Positions 10,190 to 20,964 of a stretch of 64,000 nucleotides of DNA are shown here, piece after piece. The notes below the pieces were generated by a model. The model saw only the letters and a list, made by a program, of their open reading frames with translations. It had not been told where the DNA came from and searched no databases. Source of the stretch: Isoetes taiwanensis (taxonomy: Eukaryota > Streptophyta > Lycopodiopsida > Isoetales > Isoetaceae); NCBI GenBank assembly GCA_021234155.1, contig JAJEKV010000020.1:12205367-12269366 (forward strand), read 5' to 3'. The position numbers and the translations under genes were made by a program. How positions within the stretch are numbered: the first letter of the stretch is position 1; every line of letters starts with the position of its first letter.

Positions 10190-10740
10190 CGTTGCCACGC
10201 CGCTTAACGGCGTGCCGACGCACGCTCCCGCACGCGGGCAGGCTGACTTGGCACCAAAGACCATGCCACGCAGTATCGCGACAACGCCGGGCCGCCCAGT
10301 AACGTTGCTCAACGACGCCAGGCCGCCAACTTGGACATCAGGGCCGCCACGCATGCAAACTGCCCATTTCACGCATGACGATGGCGCGAACGCCGCTGTG
10401 GAGATGTCGCTGAACGACGCTTGAGTCGGGCGTTGCCTTGACGCCAAAGCCGCCGGCCTGGCGCCCATTTCCACGCATGACGCCGGGCGACGCCGCCTCG
10501 GCGGAGACGTCGTTGAACGACGACTAGGTGACGGTATTGGCATCAGCAGGCCCGCCAAATTTTGGCAAAGAAGCATTCATGCCACGCAGTAAAACGCGAC
10601 ATCGCCAGCCCCGATAGACGTCGTTGAACGACGTCGAAACGACGTTGTCGTCGTTCAACGACGATGTCGTCGATGTTCGACGAGGTTCCGTCGTTTATCG
10701 TCGTTGCGACGTCGTTGGACGTCGACGATCCCTTGTAGTG
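10190..10740. mobile_element. CACTA (En/Spm)-type right terminus with subterminal repeats
   Basis: A GC-rich block that begins abruptly after AT-rich sequence and ends at 10740 with CCTTGTAGTG, the complement of the CACTACAAGG terminus typical of plant CACTA elements. The following AAG could be the 3-bp target duplication. Inside, two diverged copies of a repeat of about 180 bp share CATGCCACGCAGTA, CATTTCACGCATGACG and GACGTCGTTGAACGACG. The last 120 bp are dense in GACGTCGTTG inverted words, as expected for the subterminal transposase-binding repeats of CACTA elements. No CACTACAAGG left end was found upstream, so the left terminus is either lost or outside the window. Confidence 0.6.
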
Positions 10741-12640
10741 AAGGTTTGTAAAATATCTGTTCTTTTTCCTTCTACTTTTATATTTTAGATCATTTTATCA
10801 TAGTAGCTTAAGGGAATGGAATTGTCAAGGGTGTGAGTGATGTCTTGCAGAAAACGTGTATGCAGTTCTATGCCATGTATTGATTGTTTCTCTTAGTAAA
10901 TGTCACAAGCTATCTGAACCTATATCTTCATTTTACAACACATGGACGTTGATTTCGACTTCACTTTTTACATGATAGAGGATACATATTTAAAAGACTT
11001 GAAGAGTGGAGAAGCAACCATGTGTCCTATTGAGACCATCCCAGCAAAAAAGGAACACATGTAGCATGTAAGGTGAGAACTATTTCTCATTTCTTACATG
11101 CAAAAGCGGTTCGTTTCTTTTGAGGGCAAATGCATTCATTGTGAACATTACTGTTTATTTATTTGGGGACTTACATTCTAGCTAATTTGTTATAATAGAA
11201 AATTTGTTATAATAGAAAAATTTTGAAACAATTATTCTTTGTTAAAAGATAATCATTCTAGAGGATGAAGCTACCCTCTGAGGCACTTCATTGTTTTGTT
11301 TTCCCCCCATAACTTTTGAGATACAACTTTCCAATGAATATGGTTATGATAAAATTTCAATAATCATTAAATAACAATAGGAAATTAGTTGGGTTATAAA
11401 GAGGTATGTTTTAATTGGGGTTAGGATCAAAAGTTATAATGAAAAATGATATAATACCAACAATGGACCATGATGAGAATGCCTTTATTAGAATGGCTAT
11501 TCCTTAGAATGATCTCACTTTTTCCTCTAATGATAACAATAGGAAATTAGTTATATCCAGGTTACCAACAATGGACCATGATCTAGAATGCCTTACTTAG
11601 AATGCTCTAGAATCTTATAACCGCTTCTTAGTTCAATAAGCTCTTAGTTCAATAAGCTCACAAAGAGCTACGTGCAGAAACCTTGAACTGGAAAGGGTAC
11701 TGGTGAAGACATTGTATGCCATTCTGAATATTTTTTCATTCACTGTTGAACTAGAATACTTATATCCATCCGCCTTTCTTGAAGGATGTAGTTCTCGAAG
11801 CGCCTATAGTCAGTTTTAGTTCAATAAGCTCACAAAGAGCTACGTCCAGAAACCTTGAACTGGAAAGGGTAGTGGTGAAGACATTGTATGTCATTCTGAA
11901 TATTTTTTCATTCACTGTTGAATCTCGGTTAGCATTGGTCTCTCATAGGATTGGGTGAATCTCACCAAGATATTCACCAAGATCTCGGTGAATATTTATT
12001 ATATTTGCATGTCTTTCCATATGGTAACTCTGTCATCTAGCACTATATCATCATATTTCTCCATGTACTAAAACTTATGCGGTATAAGCAAGCCCATATA
12101 TCAGGAAAAAGTTGTCCAAAGAGCAAAAGAATTGTAATTGCAGAAGATGCCGACATTGACATGCATATGTGACAAGTAAGTTTTGATTGAAGTCTACAAT
12201 CGAGCACCTGTATTTAAAAAAAGTGATATATCATTGATCAGGTTGTCCATGGCTGGTACCCTGGAGCGATGAAGCAATGGGCTACATGTTTATGAAATTG
12301 CAGTCAAGGGCATAAATTGTTTTTTTTTTAATGTAAGTGAACCCTGCTATTGCAAATCCGTTAATCGACTCAGAGTAATTTTCAGGTCGTTTTTGTAATC
12401 TCTTTACCCGAGATGTGCTGCGCTGTTTGTCTCATTATTTCCCATTGAAAATTTGCTTCCTCTGTCCCCCATTCAACTCAACTCCAACTTCTTTACAAAT
12501 CAGAGCCTCCAGTTTGCTTCATAGTTTTGCAGCCGATGTAGGGCATTAAGCATTTAGAAGGCCATCTTTCAGACTTTGAGAAGGAAAGCATACCACTAAC
12601 TAGAAATGAGGCATACAATCTTCTCCAAGATACAAAAGGG
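10741..12640. other. AT-rich gap with local duplications
   Basis: No gene recognised. At 11369-11620, imperfect repeats share ACCAACAATGGACCATGAT and AACAATAGGAAATTAGTT. At 11644-11750 and 11817-11932, a segment of about 107 bp containing ACTGGAAAGGGTA and ACATTGTATG is directly duplicated with a period of 172 bp. These look like intron or intergenic slippage or duplication products. Confidence 0.5.
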
Positions 12641-13956
12641 CATTGATTATGTTAGATGAGTGCTGTTCCTTCTCAATTATACTGAATTAGACTCTATTGT
12701 GCTTTGAATGACCACCTCATACGAATTTTTTCTTGCCATGGAAATCTGTTTGCAACACCAAGTGCACATACATGGGCAGCTGTCAGAGCTGCTAATGCTA
12801 AATTGGGCCAAAGTCAGACAGCCCTACAGATGTGCCAGAAATTGTAAATAAATGTCCATTCGTCAAAATATGTTGAAAGACAAATTTCAATCTGATGTTG
12901 TTATGCGGAAAACATTAGTTGACGTGTATGTCAAATGAGATCTTATATCGTAGAACATAATGATTGCAGGATATGTCTGTTATGGAAAAGGGATTCTTGC
13001 ACTAGAGTGCCTCGGGGGGATGGAAGAAGAAGATATAGAACCAGATATAGTCTCTTGGAGTACGTTAATTGTAGAGTATGCTCAACAAAAAGTTCTATGG
13101 CCCTATTCTGTTGGTTTCCAGAGAATGCAACAGCTGAAATTAAAATGAAATGAAGTAACGTTGATCAGCATCTTAAAGCCATGTGCAAATGTTGGGATAC
13201 TTGAAGCACGGAGCTGACGCGTGAGGGAGTTATCAAAGGAGGCTCTCTCTCTCTCTCTAAAATATCCATGTTGCTTCTTTCTTACAATTGATAAAGATCT
13301 TCTGCCAGACCTCAAATAATTTGACAAAGGCCTATATATGATATTCATTATAGGAAATGCCTATAATGTGAGGTTCTTTGAGTTGAAAGTGACAGAAGTG
13401 GTAACTGCAGTGCCAATTGTTATCAATAAGATAGAAATTGAAATAGAGGTATGTTTTGTAACTTATGCCTTTTTTCATAAAGATTTTCCTGTTTAATAAG
13501 AAATCATTAATCATTTCACAAAATTAAAAAAAGCCAGCTTCATGGGTATTCTTTGTACATGTGAATTCTGACAGCCCTATCTGGCTTTCTCTTCAAAATG
13601 ATCTCTTCCAAACTTGACCAAAATGTAGCCAAAAATGTTAGCGGGATGCCATTTCTTGGACTACTATGATTTCTGGTTATATACAACAAAGTAATCTATA
13701 TAAGGATAGTTGAATTGTTTCATTGGATGTCATAGAAAAATGAGGTTGGTTGCCTAATGAATCATTTGACTTATGTCATAGTGAGATATGATGTCTTGAA
13801 TTACAATGTTCACAGGAAGTGGGATTATTAAGAAAGATGTTCTAACAACTGCCACATGCCACAGGAACTCTTTTTCATGGCGATTATTTCTGGCTATTTA
13901 CATTTAGTTTAGGACAGCTTAAAGATGCGCTCAAGTTGGTTCAATTAAAACAATGC
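12640..13956 (+). pseudogene. Pentatricopeptide repeat (PPR) protein remnant
   Basis: Remnant of a PLS-type PPR protein, the organelle RNA-binding family that is greatly expanded in seed-free vascular plants. Visible pieces in order: FATPSAHTWAAVRAANAKL with GQSQTALQMCQKL (about 12745-12845); SDVVMRKTLVDVYVKC (about 12888-12937); MIAGYVCYGKGILALECLGG, then EPDIVSWSTLIVEYAQQ and GFQRMQQLKLK (12960-13148); NEVTLISILKPCANVGILEA, with a stop between it and the previous piece (to about 13210). A second block contains DAISWTTMISGYIQQ (about 13648-13692) and LGQLKDALKLVQ (about 13912-13948). Between the blocks are a (CT)n run at 13241-13258 and unrelated AT-rich DNA. Many stops and frame changes show that it is dead. 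Confidence 0.75.
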
Positions 13957-15239
13957 TGCCTCACTTATGTGGGACCACGAGTGATGTATGCCTTCTGCTT
14001 TATGCCAAATTTCATTTTTTGATGTTTTTGCAAGTAGGCAGTCATTATGTCCAGTTCTCTATTTTTGTTCTTTTGTGGACTGATTTTAATAGGAAGTGAC
14101 ACTAGAAATGCAAGACTTGATGCAAGGCCCGAGGGTGAACAAACCATAGCTTTTAGGGAGTCCAAGACAATACAATGGAGCTTCTTGCAGACAACAGTGG
14201 GCATCTCTCATAAAAATATATGGAATTTTGGTCCTTATTGTTCTTGACCTACGGGAATTTGAGACTTTCAACCAGTCTTTTATTCATATGTTCCAACCAA
14301 CCAACCAATCATTTATTGATGTGTTCCAACCAACCAACCGATGATGTAAAATATCATTGATCTTTGATTATAATGGTAATCTGCTTTATACACCTGCCTA
14401 TTAGATTCATGTGTTTTTCCATGGATTTATTTAATAGGTAGTTATCATATTTATATGATAATGAGAAACAAGTTTTTCTAAAATAATTGGGTCAACATAT
14501 GCTCTTATATTTTACAAATTCGTTATTGCATATGTTAAGTCTCATAAGGTCCTCTCTCTTTCTTTTAGACATGGACTCTCTTTTAGAAAGTGTTATGTTT
14601 TATGCATTGAACCTTTCACCTACAACAATGGCAATTATAGGCAAATAATGGTGTTCTCACAAATCTTGAATAATTATATGCACTCTCAAAAGTTTCTACG
14701 CATCTCAATAAAGCTTTCTCATGATAATTCTATGCATGCTTCCATGAACGTCCTTCAACAACCTTTTATTACGCAACCTTTTTGCAAGAAGCCTTAATAA
14801 ATAAACATACAACTAATTTAACCTCTTTCGATGGCGTATTGAGTAAACAAATGCAGAAGAAAAAGGAAGAAATAGCAATGAGTGACAAAATTGACCCACA
14901 TTATCTATTCTAATGTCAAAGTAAACAATTTGTAGCTACATCAGCAGTGTTGAAATTACATCAAGGCCTCAATGTTCAAACCCTTACAATTTGGCATATC
15001 AACCTTCAGTTATATGTAGATCTTAGCCATAATTTTCCATACGACAAGCAACAAATTAAACAAACACTTCTTTGGGTATTTTTACATCCTTGCCTACTAA
15101 CATGTACCTAAGCCCCACCCATAGAACATTATTGCAAAAAACACAACATACAAATTTGCAAGCCATATACGAATGGTAAGCAAGTCATTTCATCATAGTT
15201 ATGTAGCGAAAATTCAGCCAATGCTTGACTGATACCTAT
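13957..15239. other. Gap, probably body of a non-autonomous Helitron in its right part
   Basis: No coding similarity. At 14264-14340 a 36-bp unit containing CCAACCAACCAA is doubled. The right part leads into the Helitron 3' end at 15268 and should be the Helitron body, but I cannot place the 5' TC end. Confidence 0.35.
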
Positions 15240-15268
15240 GCCCGGCAACGTCGGGCACTTGTTACTAG
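15240..15268 (+). mobile_element. Helitron 3' terminus (copy 1)
   Basis: The hairpin GCCCGGCAACGTCGGGC (7-bp stem, AAC loop, one G-T wobble) is followed 8 bases later by the terminal CTAG, with T as the next base. This is the hairpin plus CTRR ending and A|T insertion site expected of plant Helitrons. A near-identical end lies at 56152-56179 in the same orientation. Confidence 0.7.
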
Positions 15269-15720
15269 TTATTAATAAGATTAAGAATTTAAACAACCCA
15301 ACAAAAAGCAAAGAGGACTAGTGTCCTAGTCCCCGAACAATCTAAGAATTTCTAAAAGGGCAAAGAAATGAATAATTGCAAAGCAATAAGTAGCATATAT
15401 TTTAATTTTGTATAATTATGTTGCTTTCTTCACAAATGTCGTGTGCCATACACTGGGCTGCAGTATATATTCATGCATGCCTTAAATCATAATATGTAAA
15501 GTAAATAGACAATGTATATAGGACCAAGCAGAGAACAAGAAAAATCGCACCATGCTCCCAAAAATTTGAATTCAATGCAACGCATCTTAGCATGATCTCC
15601 TTTTTCATCAAAGAGATTCCATGTACATGCAATTTCACCACCTTAAATAAGAAAACTTCTAAAAGAAGTCCTGATTAACTGCATTCAACCATGCCAACAT
15701 TAGCAACAGACTCTACAACT
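15269..15720. other. AT-rich gap, nothing recognised
   Basis: This stretch lies between the Helitron end and the 3' tail of a LINE. It shows no coding similarity and no clear repeat. Confidence 0.4.
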
Positions 15721-15721
15721 A

Positions 15722-17166
15722 AACAAGGAAGGAAGGAAGGAAGGTGTTTTTATCAGTCCAAATGGGACCCAATACAAAAGCTGGCGACAAAGCGGATTAC
15801 TACCCGGTTAAAACCCGCCTCAAGGGTTTTCGAGGGAAAACCGTGCGGCAAAGGCTGGACAACCGTTTCTAATATATAAAATGCAAAAACACACAAATAT
15901 ATACACTCATGCACCGGGTGACTAAGTCTACCAGCAGGTAGCTAGGCGGGGCAAAGGTGAGCTCGCAGATCTAGTACCTCCCGAATGTGCGACCCGTGAG
16001 CACGCATCTTGGCGGGTGTTCATCGGCAAATGTAGGGCAAAGTCCATTAAACCCTAAGGGAGCGATATCTGGGAATCACCGAAATGCCGGGCAACTCGAA
16101 AGTGTGAGACTATGGCACCCATTTGACAACACCGACAGAGCACAATCCGGCCGGAGCTTCCCAATCCACCTGCCCGTCACCGATCACGAGATGGTGGGCA
16201 CCTATGCGAATGGAGGCAATGAGTCCGCGCCTTTTCGGGGCAGCTAAGGAACGGTAGAAATTTGCGGGCCTCGGGCTAACACGTGGTTGATGCCCCTGCT
16301 TATAATGGGGCGTTTTGACCTGCTCTAGAAGGGGTCCCAGAGCTTTCAGGAAGCAAGCGGCCCGTGTATCAGGCCGCCAATACATCGCGATCCCCTCTGT
16401 GTCACCCTGCGCACCTATGCTCCCCGCACATTCCATCCGGGTGAACCACTTACCTCTCTTACCCCTCCAACAAAGTGAGCGGACTGCCAGGGCCCATTGC
16501 CACAACAAACTAAAAGTCTTGGGGCCGACATCACCATACAAACCACTTCTCAAAAATAGACGATGTGGGTACATCAACCGCTTCCGGGCGGCAAGAATCT
16601 AGTTTCATGCGCTATAATCCGATAGGGAATGAAGGGTTTCACCCAAGTGCGTGCCAAAAATGCCTTTCCTCACCGCCTCCAAGTCATTCTGTGTCGCCAA
16701 AGAAACGATCCCGGACCCCAAACCTCGACCCCTTACACGCAGGACAGCCCGGAGGTCGATTAAAGTCAGATGTGACTGATGGCCCCAATCATAGCTCAGC
16801 TGGTGACTCGTTGTTCCCAGATTTCCAGCTCGCTTTGTCGCATGGATGGACGCCTCCCAACAGGCGAGGAGGGGAACTCCACCCTAGGTACTTGTAGGTG
16901 GATTGACCTCTAGTGATGTCCCCGCCGATATGTGAGTGCGAGGAGGCGTGGGGTGACGTGAAGAGGATATGAGAACCACCCTGGTCTTGACAGAATGTGT
17001 CTAGGCATCCAGATGAGACTGCATAGCCTCTGGGGTGTGGGCCAGAAGGTCAACATCGTCGCATAGATGAGCTGGCGGATGACCTGGTGCAAAAGCTGTA
17101 TGCCATCCCCCCCATGCGCAGTAAGCCAGGTCTCTAACTGGTCAATGTAGAGGCCAAAAAGGGAAA
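15722..17166 (-). mobile_element. LINE fragment A (3' half)
   Basis: Minus-strand non-LTR retrotransposon. From the right edge it reads LFGLYIDQLETWLTAHGGDG, then a YADD-like position, and continues through the RT C-terminal region to SLAAPKRRGLIASIRIGAHH and a Cys-poor terminal segment (about 16260-16110). The 3' UTR (about 15900-15745) contains a stem-loop, GGTTTTC-GAG-GGAAAACC on the plus strand at about 15824-15841. The 3' tail is a short tandem repeat, (GGAA)n on the plus strand at 15725-15744, as in plant LINEs with microsatellite tails. The coding part holds several frame changes and stops. It is 5' truncated within the RT palm. Confidence 0.75.
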
Positions 17167-18190
17167 GGAGGATCAAAATCCGGCAGGCACAGTGACTTCA
17201 GGCACAAATATCTGTGAATCTAATGTTTTTTGTGATTCTAAATGTATAATATGCACAAAAAACCCTCTAAAAGATCAGAAAAGTACACGCACCAGCGGTT
17301 ACAAGTGAATGGCGGCAACCTATGTGGACCATAGCCAGCGGAAGAAAGGGCTCCCTTGTTTTTCGACCCTTTCTCTCCCTATATATTGGTTTAGACTATA
17401 TGTAATTATTTTTTGTATTTTCTACCATATACAACTTACTTTATATATTGGCCTTTTATCCTGCTTTATTAATTTTTACGCCAAAGATAGCAGGCAACTA
17501 GGCGCATAAGATGATATGATGGATTCTCACATTGTTGATCAACAACATAAGAATAAGATGAAAATAACAATCGTATTGTTTGTTGTTCCATATATTCATA
17601 TTGTGCAACATTGGGTTGTCATCAGATCCTCAAACTAGATGAAATTAGGCAAGTCTTAGATCTTCGGAACCAACTTCGCATTCAGTGGCATCACACAATA
17701 GCTAACAATGGACAATGATATGGTTACGGCTATAGTTGAAAGCAATGATATGCCTATAGCTATGGTTGAGAGCACAAAAGATGCGTGTATGGAGGAGGGG
17801 AGGAGGGGATGGAGGTGTTAGGATGTTATATAGGATATATCGTGAAGCATTATTCCTCACCCCACGTACTATCGTGTGAGAGAACAACTTACAATTCCCA
17901 TCTCGAACAGACACACATTTGACATTAGCATTGGGTGCAATAGATATTGTCATTCTCTCTAGATGATAGTTTCTAACAAGAAGAAGCCGGTCTGTTTGGA
18001 TTCACAAAAGCGCAAAAATTGAATTATGAAGGAGATAATATGGAGGAATTTCAAACTTTAGTGGCTAGGGATCCTCAACATCAAGTATAAGGTTGTAGGT
18101 TGATTCTATAGCTGCCCCCTCTTCGAACTTGTGCAGGAGGATGTCTATTTGCTGTGTAGTCATGTAACATTTATTCAATATAGTATAATT
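17167..18190. other. Sequence between two LINE fragments
   Basis: Roughly 1 kb of AT-rich DNA without coding similarity. It separates two LINE pieces that share about 44 bp (17088-17131 and 18229-18272). Confidence 0.45.
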
Positions 18191-18194
18191 CTTT

Positions 18195-19290
18195 ATCCTT
18201 CAAAAAAAAGGGGGCAGGGGTCTTCTGGAAGTGCAAAAGCTGTATGCCATCCCCCCCATGCTTAGTAAGCCAGGGCTCCCAAAAAGTGTTGGTGAGAGGG
18301 GGCAGCCCTGCCGGACCCCGATACTACTGGTGAATGCTTGGCCCGTCGGCTGCATCCTGCCAAAACAACTCTCATACAGCCTGTATATGGCATTACTCGC
18401 ATTGTGACAGCGAGCCCCGATTTGACGCAGTCTAGCCCATAGCATTTCCAGGGGACCGTGATCAAAAGCCTTCGCGGTCCACAAAGCAGCAATACAAGTC
18501 CCTGGTTCGGTTCGTCTTCAATCAATGCCGCCCGGTGTAAAGATATGGTCAATCGCTGAGTGGCGGGTCTAAAGCTTGCGAAAGACGAGGGCTCGCGACA
18601 TCCGCCGCTTCTCGCCGGGTCAGCTGCTGCCGAGAATGCCGTAATGGTTTGGCAAAATCGAACCGACCATGATCGTCCATTGTGGGACGGAGTGTGGGTC
18701 GCCCCGCTTTTGTGAATGGGGACAACCCCGCTTGGAGTCCATTGTCTGGGAAACCTTCTCGCAATGCTCATGGAACGAGGGTAGTGAGGATCGGCACCCG
18801 GCCGCCGGGCCCATTTGAGTAACCGGCAAGATACCATCGAGGTCGAGTACCTTTCCATTAGCCAGCCGTTGCGGGCCCTCCACAACATTATCCCCTCCGC
18901 GAGAACCAATGGGGGGCCATCCTGTGGGGGTATGGGCGTACCCGCGTTTGGTGAGTCATAGAGCTGCTGCAAAATGTTCCCACCCCAGGTGTGATGTCCT
19001 CTGAGGCTGGGCTGGCCTTCCGAAGCACTCACTATGCCAAAAGGTTCGAGGATGAGTGTCAGGCCAGGCGAACATCTTCCACGATGCGGCAAAGGTACCG
19101 CGCCTTTGTCTCCTTCAGGGATGGGCGATGCGTGTGGTGGCATGCTGGCGCAATACCGGATCGAATGTGAGCCGGGCGCTATGTTCTTCACACTCCTCCG
19201 CATCAAACCATCGTTACGGCGCATCCCGTAATATCGAAGTCAACCGGTATGTTACGCTGCTCTAGTGTGGGGTCCAACGTGGACGTCCCT
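18195..19290 (-). mobile_element. LINE fragment B (RT N-terminal and palm region)
   Basis: Minus-strand LINE reverse transcriptase. Recognisable in order: GVVPIHKSG and the NYRTIMVG-type motif near 18680-18720, ASFRPATQRLTISL (from an original GFRPATQTIDHI) near 18570, then the block KAFDHGPLEMLWARLRQIGA (about 18470-18410) and SSIGVRQGCPLSPTLFG (about 18340-18290). This is the LINE RT order (motifs 0 to 4) of the plant family with IHK.GDP..PSNYRTIMVG. It has several frame changes. The right-hand, upstream coding part is unclear beyond about 19250. At 18187-18205 the minus-strand reading ends in a T-rich tract that may be a small 3' tail. Confidence 0.75.
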
Positions 19291-20110
19291 ACTACATTTA
19301 TACTGGTGCTCACCGTGCTATACAAGGGAGTTCATCCCCATACCAGCTCCATGCTAATACAGGCCCTCCACATGACTTTGTAACGTGGACGGGTTCCAAA
19401 GTGGGAAGAGTGGAAGGGTCATTGCACCCCGTCTCCCTCGGGGCCTACCTAGGCTGCTTGGGAAGCATAAACATACATGTCATTAGCACATACATCAACA
19501 TCATACGACCATCTCGAAGGATGGTCCTCCACATATCTGCATCGACAAAGATCGAAGCACATCACATAGGGAATCCTACCCAAGGCCGGACCAAGGGATG
19601 GCGACCTTGGGTCTCCCGTGAGTTCATTGCAAGACAGAATTCATGGCAATGGTTTTGGCTGGCATATGAACATGGCTTAGGGGTTGTCTACTTCATCCGC
19701 CCCTCTTTGTGCACACTTTGCGAGAGTGGTCCAAGAGTGTCGGGACCTGATCAGAGTCCGCCCGGATGCATAGCCAAAAGGGCTACTCCTGGGTTCATCC
19801 TCCCGTTCGGGATGGGGCGGTAGGGGATCACTCCCTCGAGAGATCTACATGCTGACTCAAGGTGACTAGAGGGCCACTTTGCCCATATTCGACTAAACCC
19901 AGCGGAAAATGAACACCACTTCACGCGGAGCCCATGCCCCCCGCCCCACACGCAGGTGGCAAGCCATTGGACCTAGTCACAATGATCCACTGTAGGCTTT
20001 ACACACTGGAGGGATCGTTCAAGAGTCCGGGGACATGAACCTCTTTCTTAGCCAGTCCCGGCCCTTCACCCACATCCCGGTGTGGTTCTTGTGCACTGAG
20101 GCGAATCTAC
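19291..20110 (-). other. GC-richer stretch, possibly LINE 5' region
   Basis: It is continuous in composition with LINE fragment B and could hold the upstream ORF or endonuclease region. I find no clear endonuclease motifs on either strand. The longest open stretch (plus strand, 19401-19823) looks like a shadow. Confidence 0.3.
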
Positions 20111-20139
20111 AATTGTGCTAGAGAGGCTACTCTAGGAGC

Positions 20140-20964
20140 ATCAACTACAAAGCTTTAGGTCTCTACCCCCTTCCCAATACAAGGAGTTCATAGAGATATA
20201 TCATCCATATACTTCCGTTGAGAACTAAAGAACTAGGATCTAATATACATCATAGAGTTAGGTTCTTTAGTGAGAATCGCTATCTAGAGATCTAGAGGGC
20301 TGCTATAGGGCGCTTTAATAGGCTAAACCCCATTGATTCAATGACTAAAATAGGGTTTAGACTATCTAATTGGCCAAATACCGGGATCCTTGAGGGGCTC
20401 CTCCCGACGAGCTCTAACCCACCATCCTGGCCGAGACGGCTTCGAATCAAGGGAAACTAAGGATGCAATTCTCCCGTGCGTAGTCTCTGAGGCGGTTTAA
20501 TTTGTTGAGGCAGCCAAAACAGAAGTTCTAAAGCCCTAGAATCGAAAATGGGCAAGTTAGGGTTTCCCACCCTATATAGACAAGGGGTTTTGTTTAGGGT
20601 TTCCAATTATCCCCTTTGGCATGTGTGGGATAATTGAAATGGGCCCACTTTGCCTTTAATGGCTAGGTGGCAAAATGTGCCCACATGGTGTGCCCACATT
20701 AATGTGTACATTGGAGAATGTGCACGTGCACCTATGGGTGTGGCCCACTTGGCATGAAGTGTCCACTTGGAAATGTGTGCCCACATTAATGTGTACATTG
20801 GAAAATGTGCACATTAATAGTTACACATATTTGCGGCAAAGTTGCCCCCTAGGGCTACCCACTGGCTACACGCTAGTGTACACGTCGGCCGGAGGGGAGT
20901 GGTGCAGCGGATTTAGGTAAAGATCGGTATACGCTGAAGGGCCTTTGTCTTGGGGAACGTCACA
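20140..20964 (-). repeat. Probable 3' LTR of chromovirus A
   Basis: On the minus strand a polypurine tract (AAGGTGGGGAGAA, complement of 20965-20977) is followed by TGTGACG. That is the position and style of a Ty3/gypsy 3' LTR start, and the same TGTGACG start is seen for element B. A TATA-like site (TATATAG) lies near 20570, and the GC-poor part to about 20140 would be R-U5. The outer end is not resolved. At 20690-20815 the unit GTGCCCACATTAATGTGTAC is repeated. No second LTR copy was seen upstream of the coding region. Confidence 0.45.

Noticed and set aside
16110-16600. Separate genes on both strands
   Set aside because: The minus-strand reading matches the LINE C-terminal region; the plus-strand frame is its shadow.
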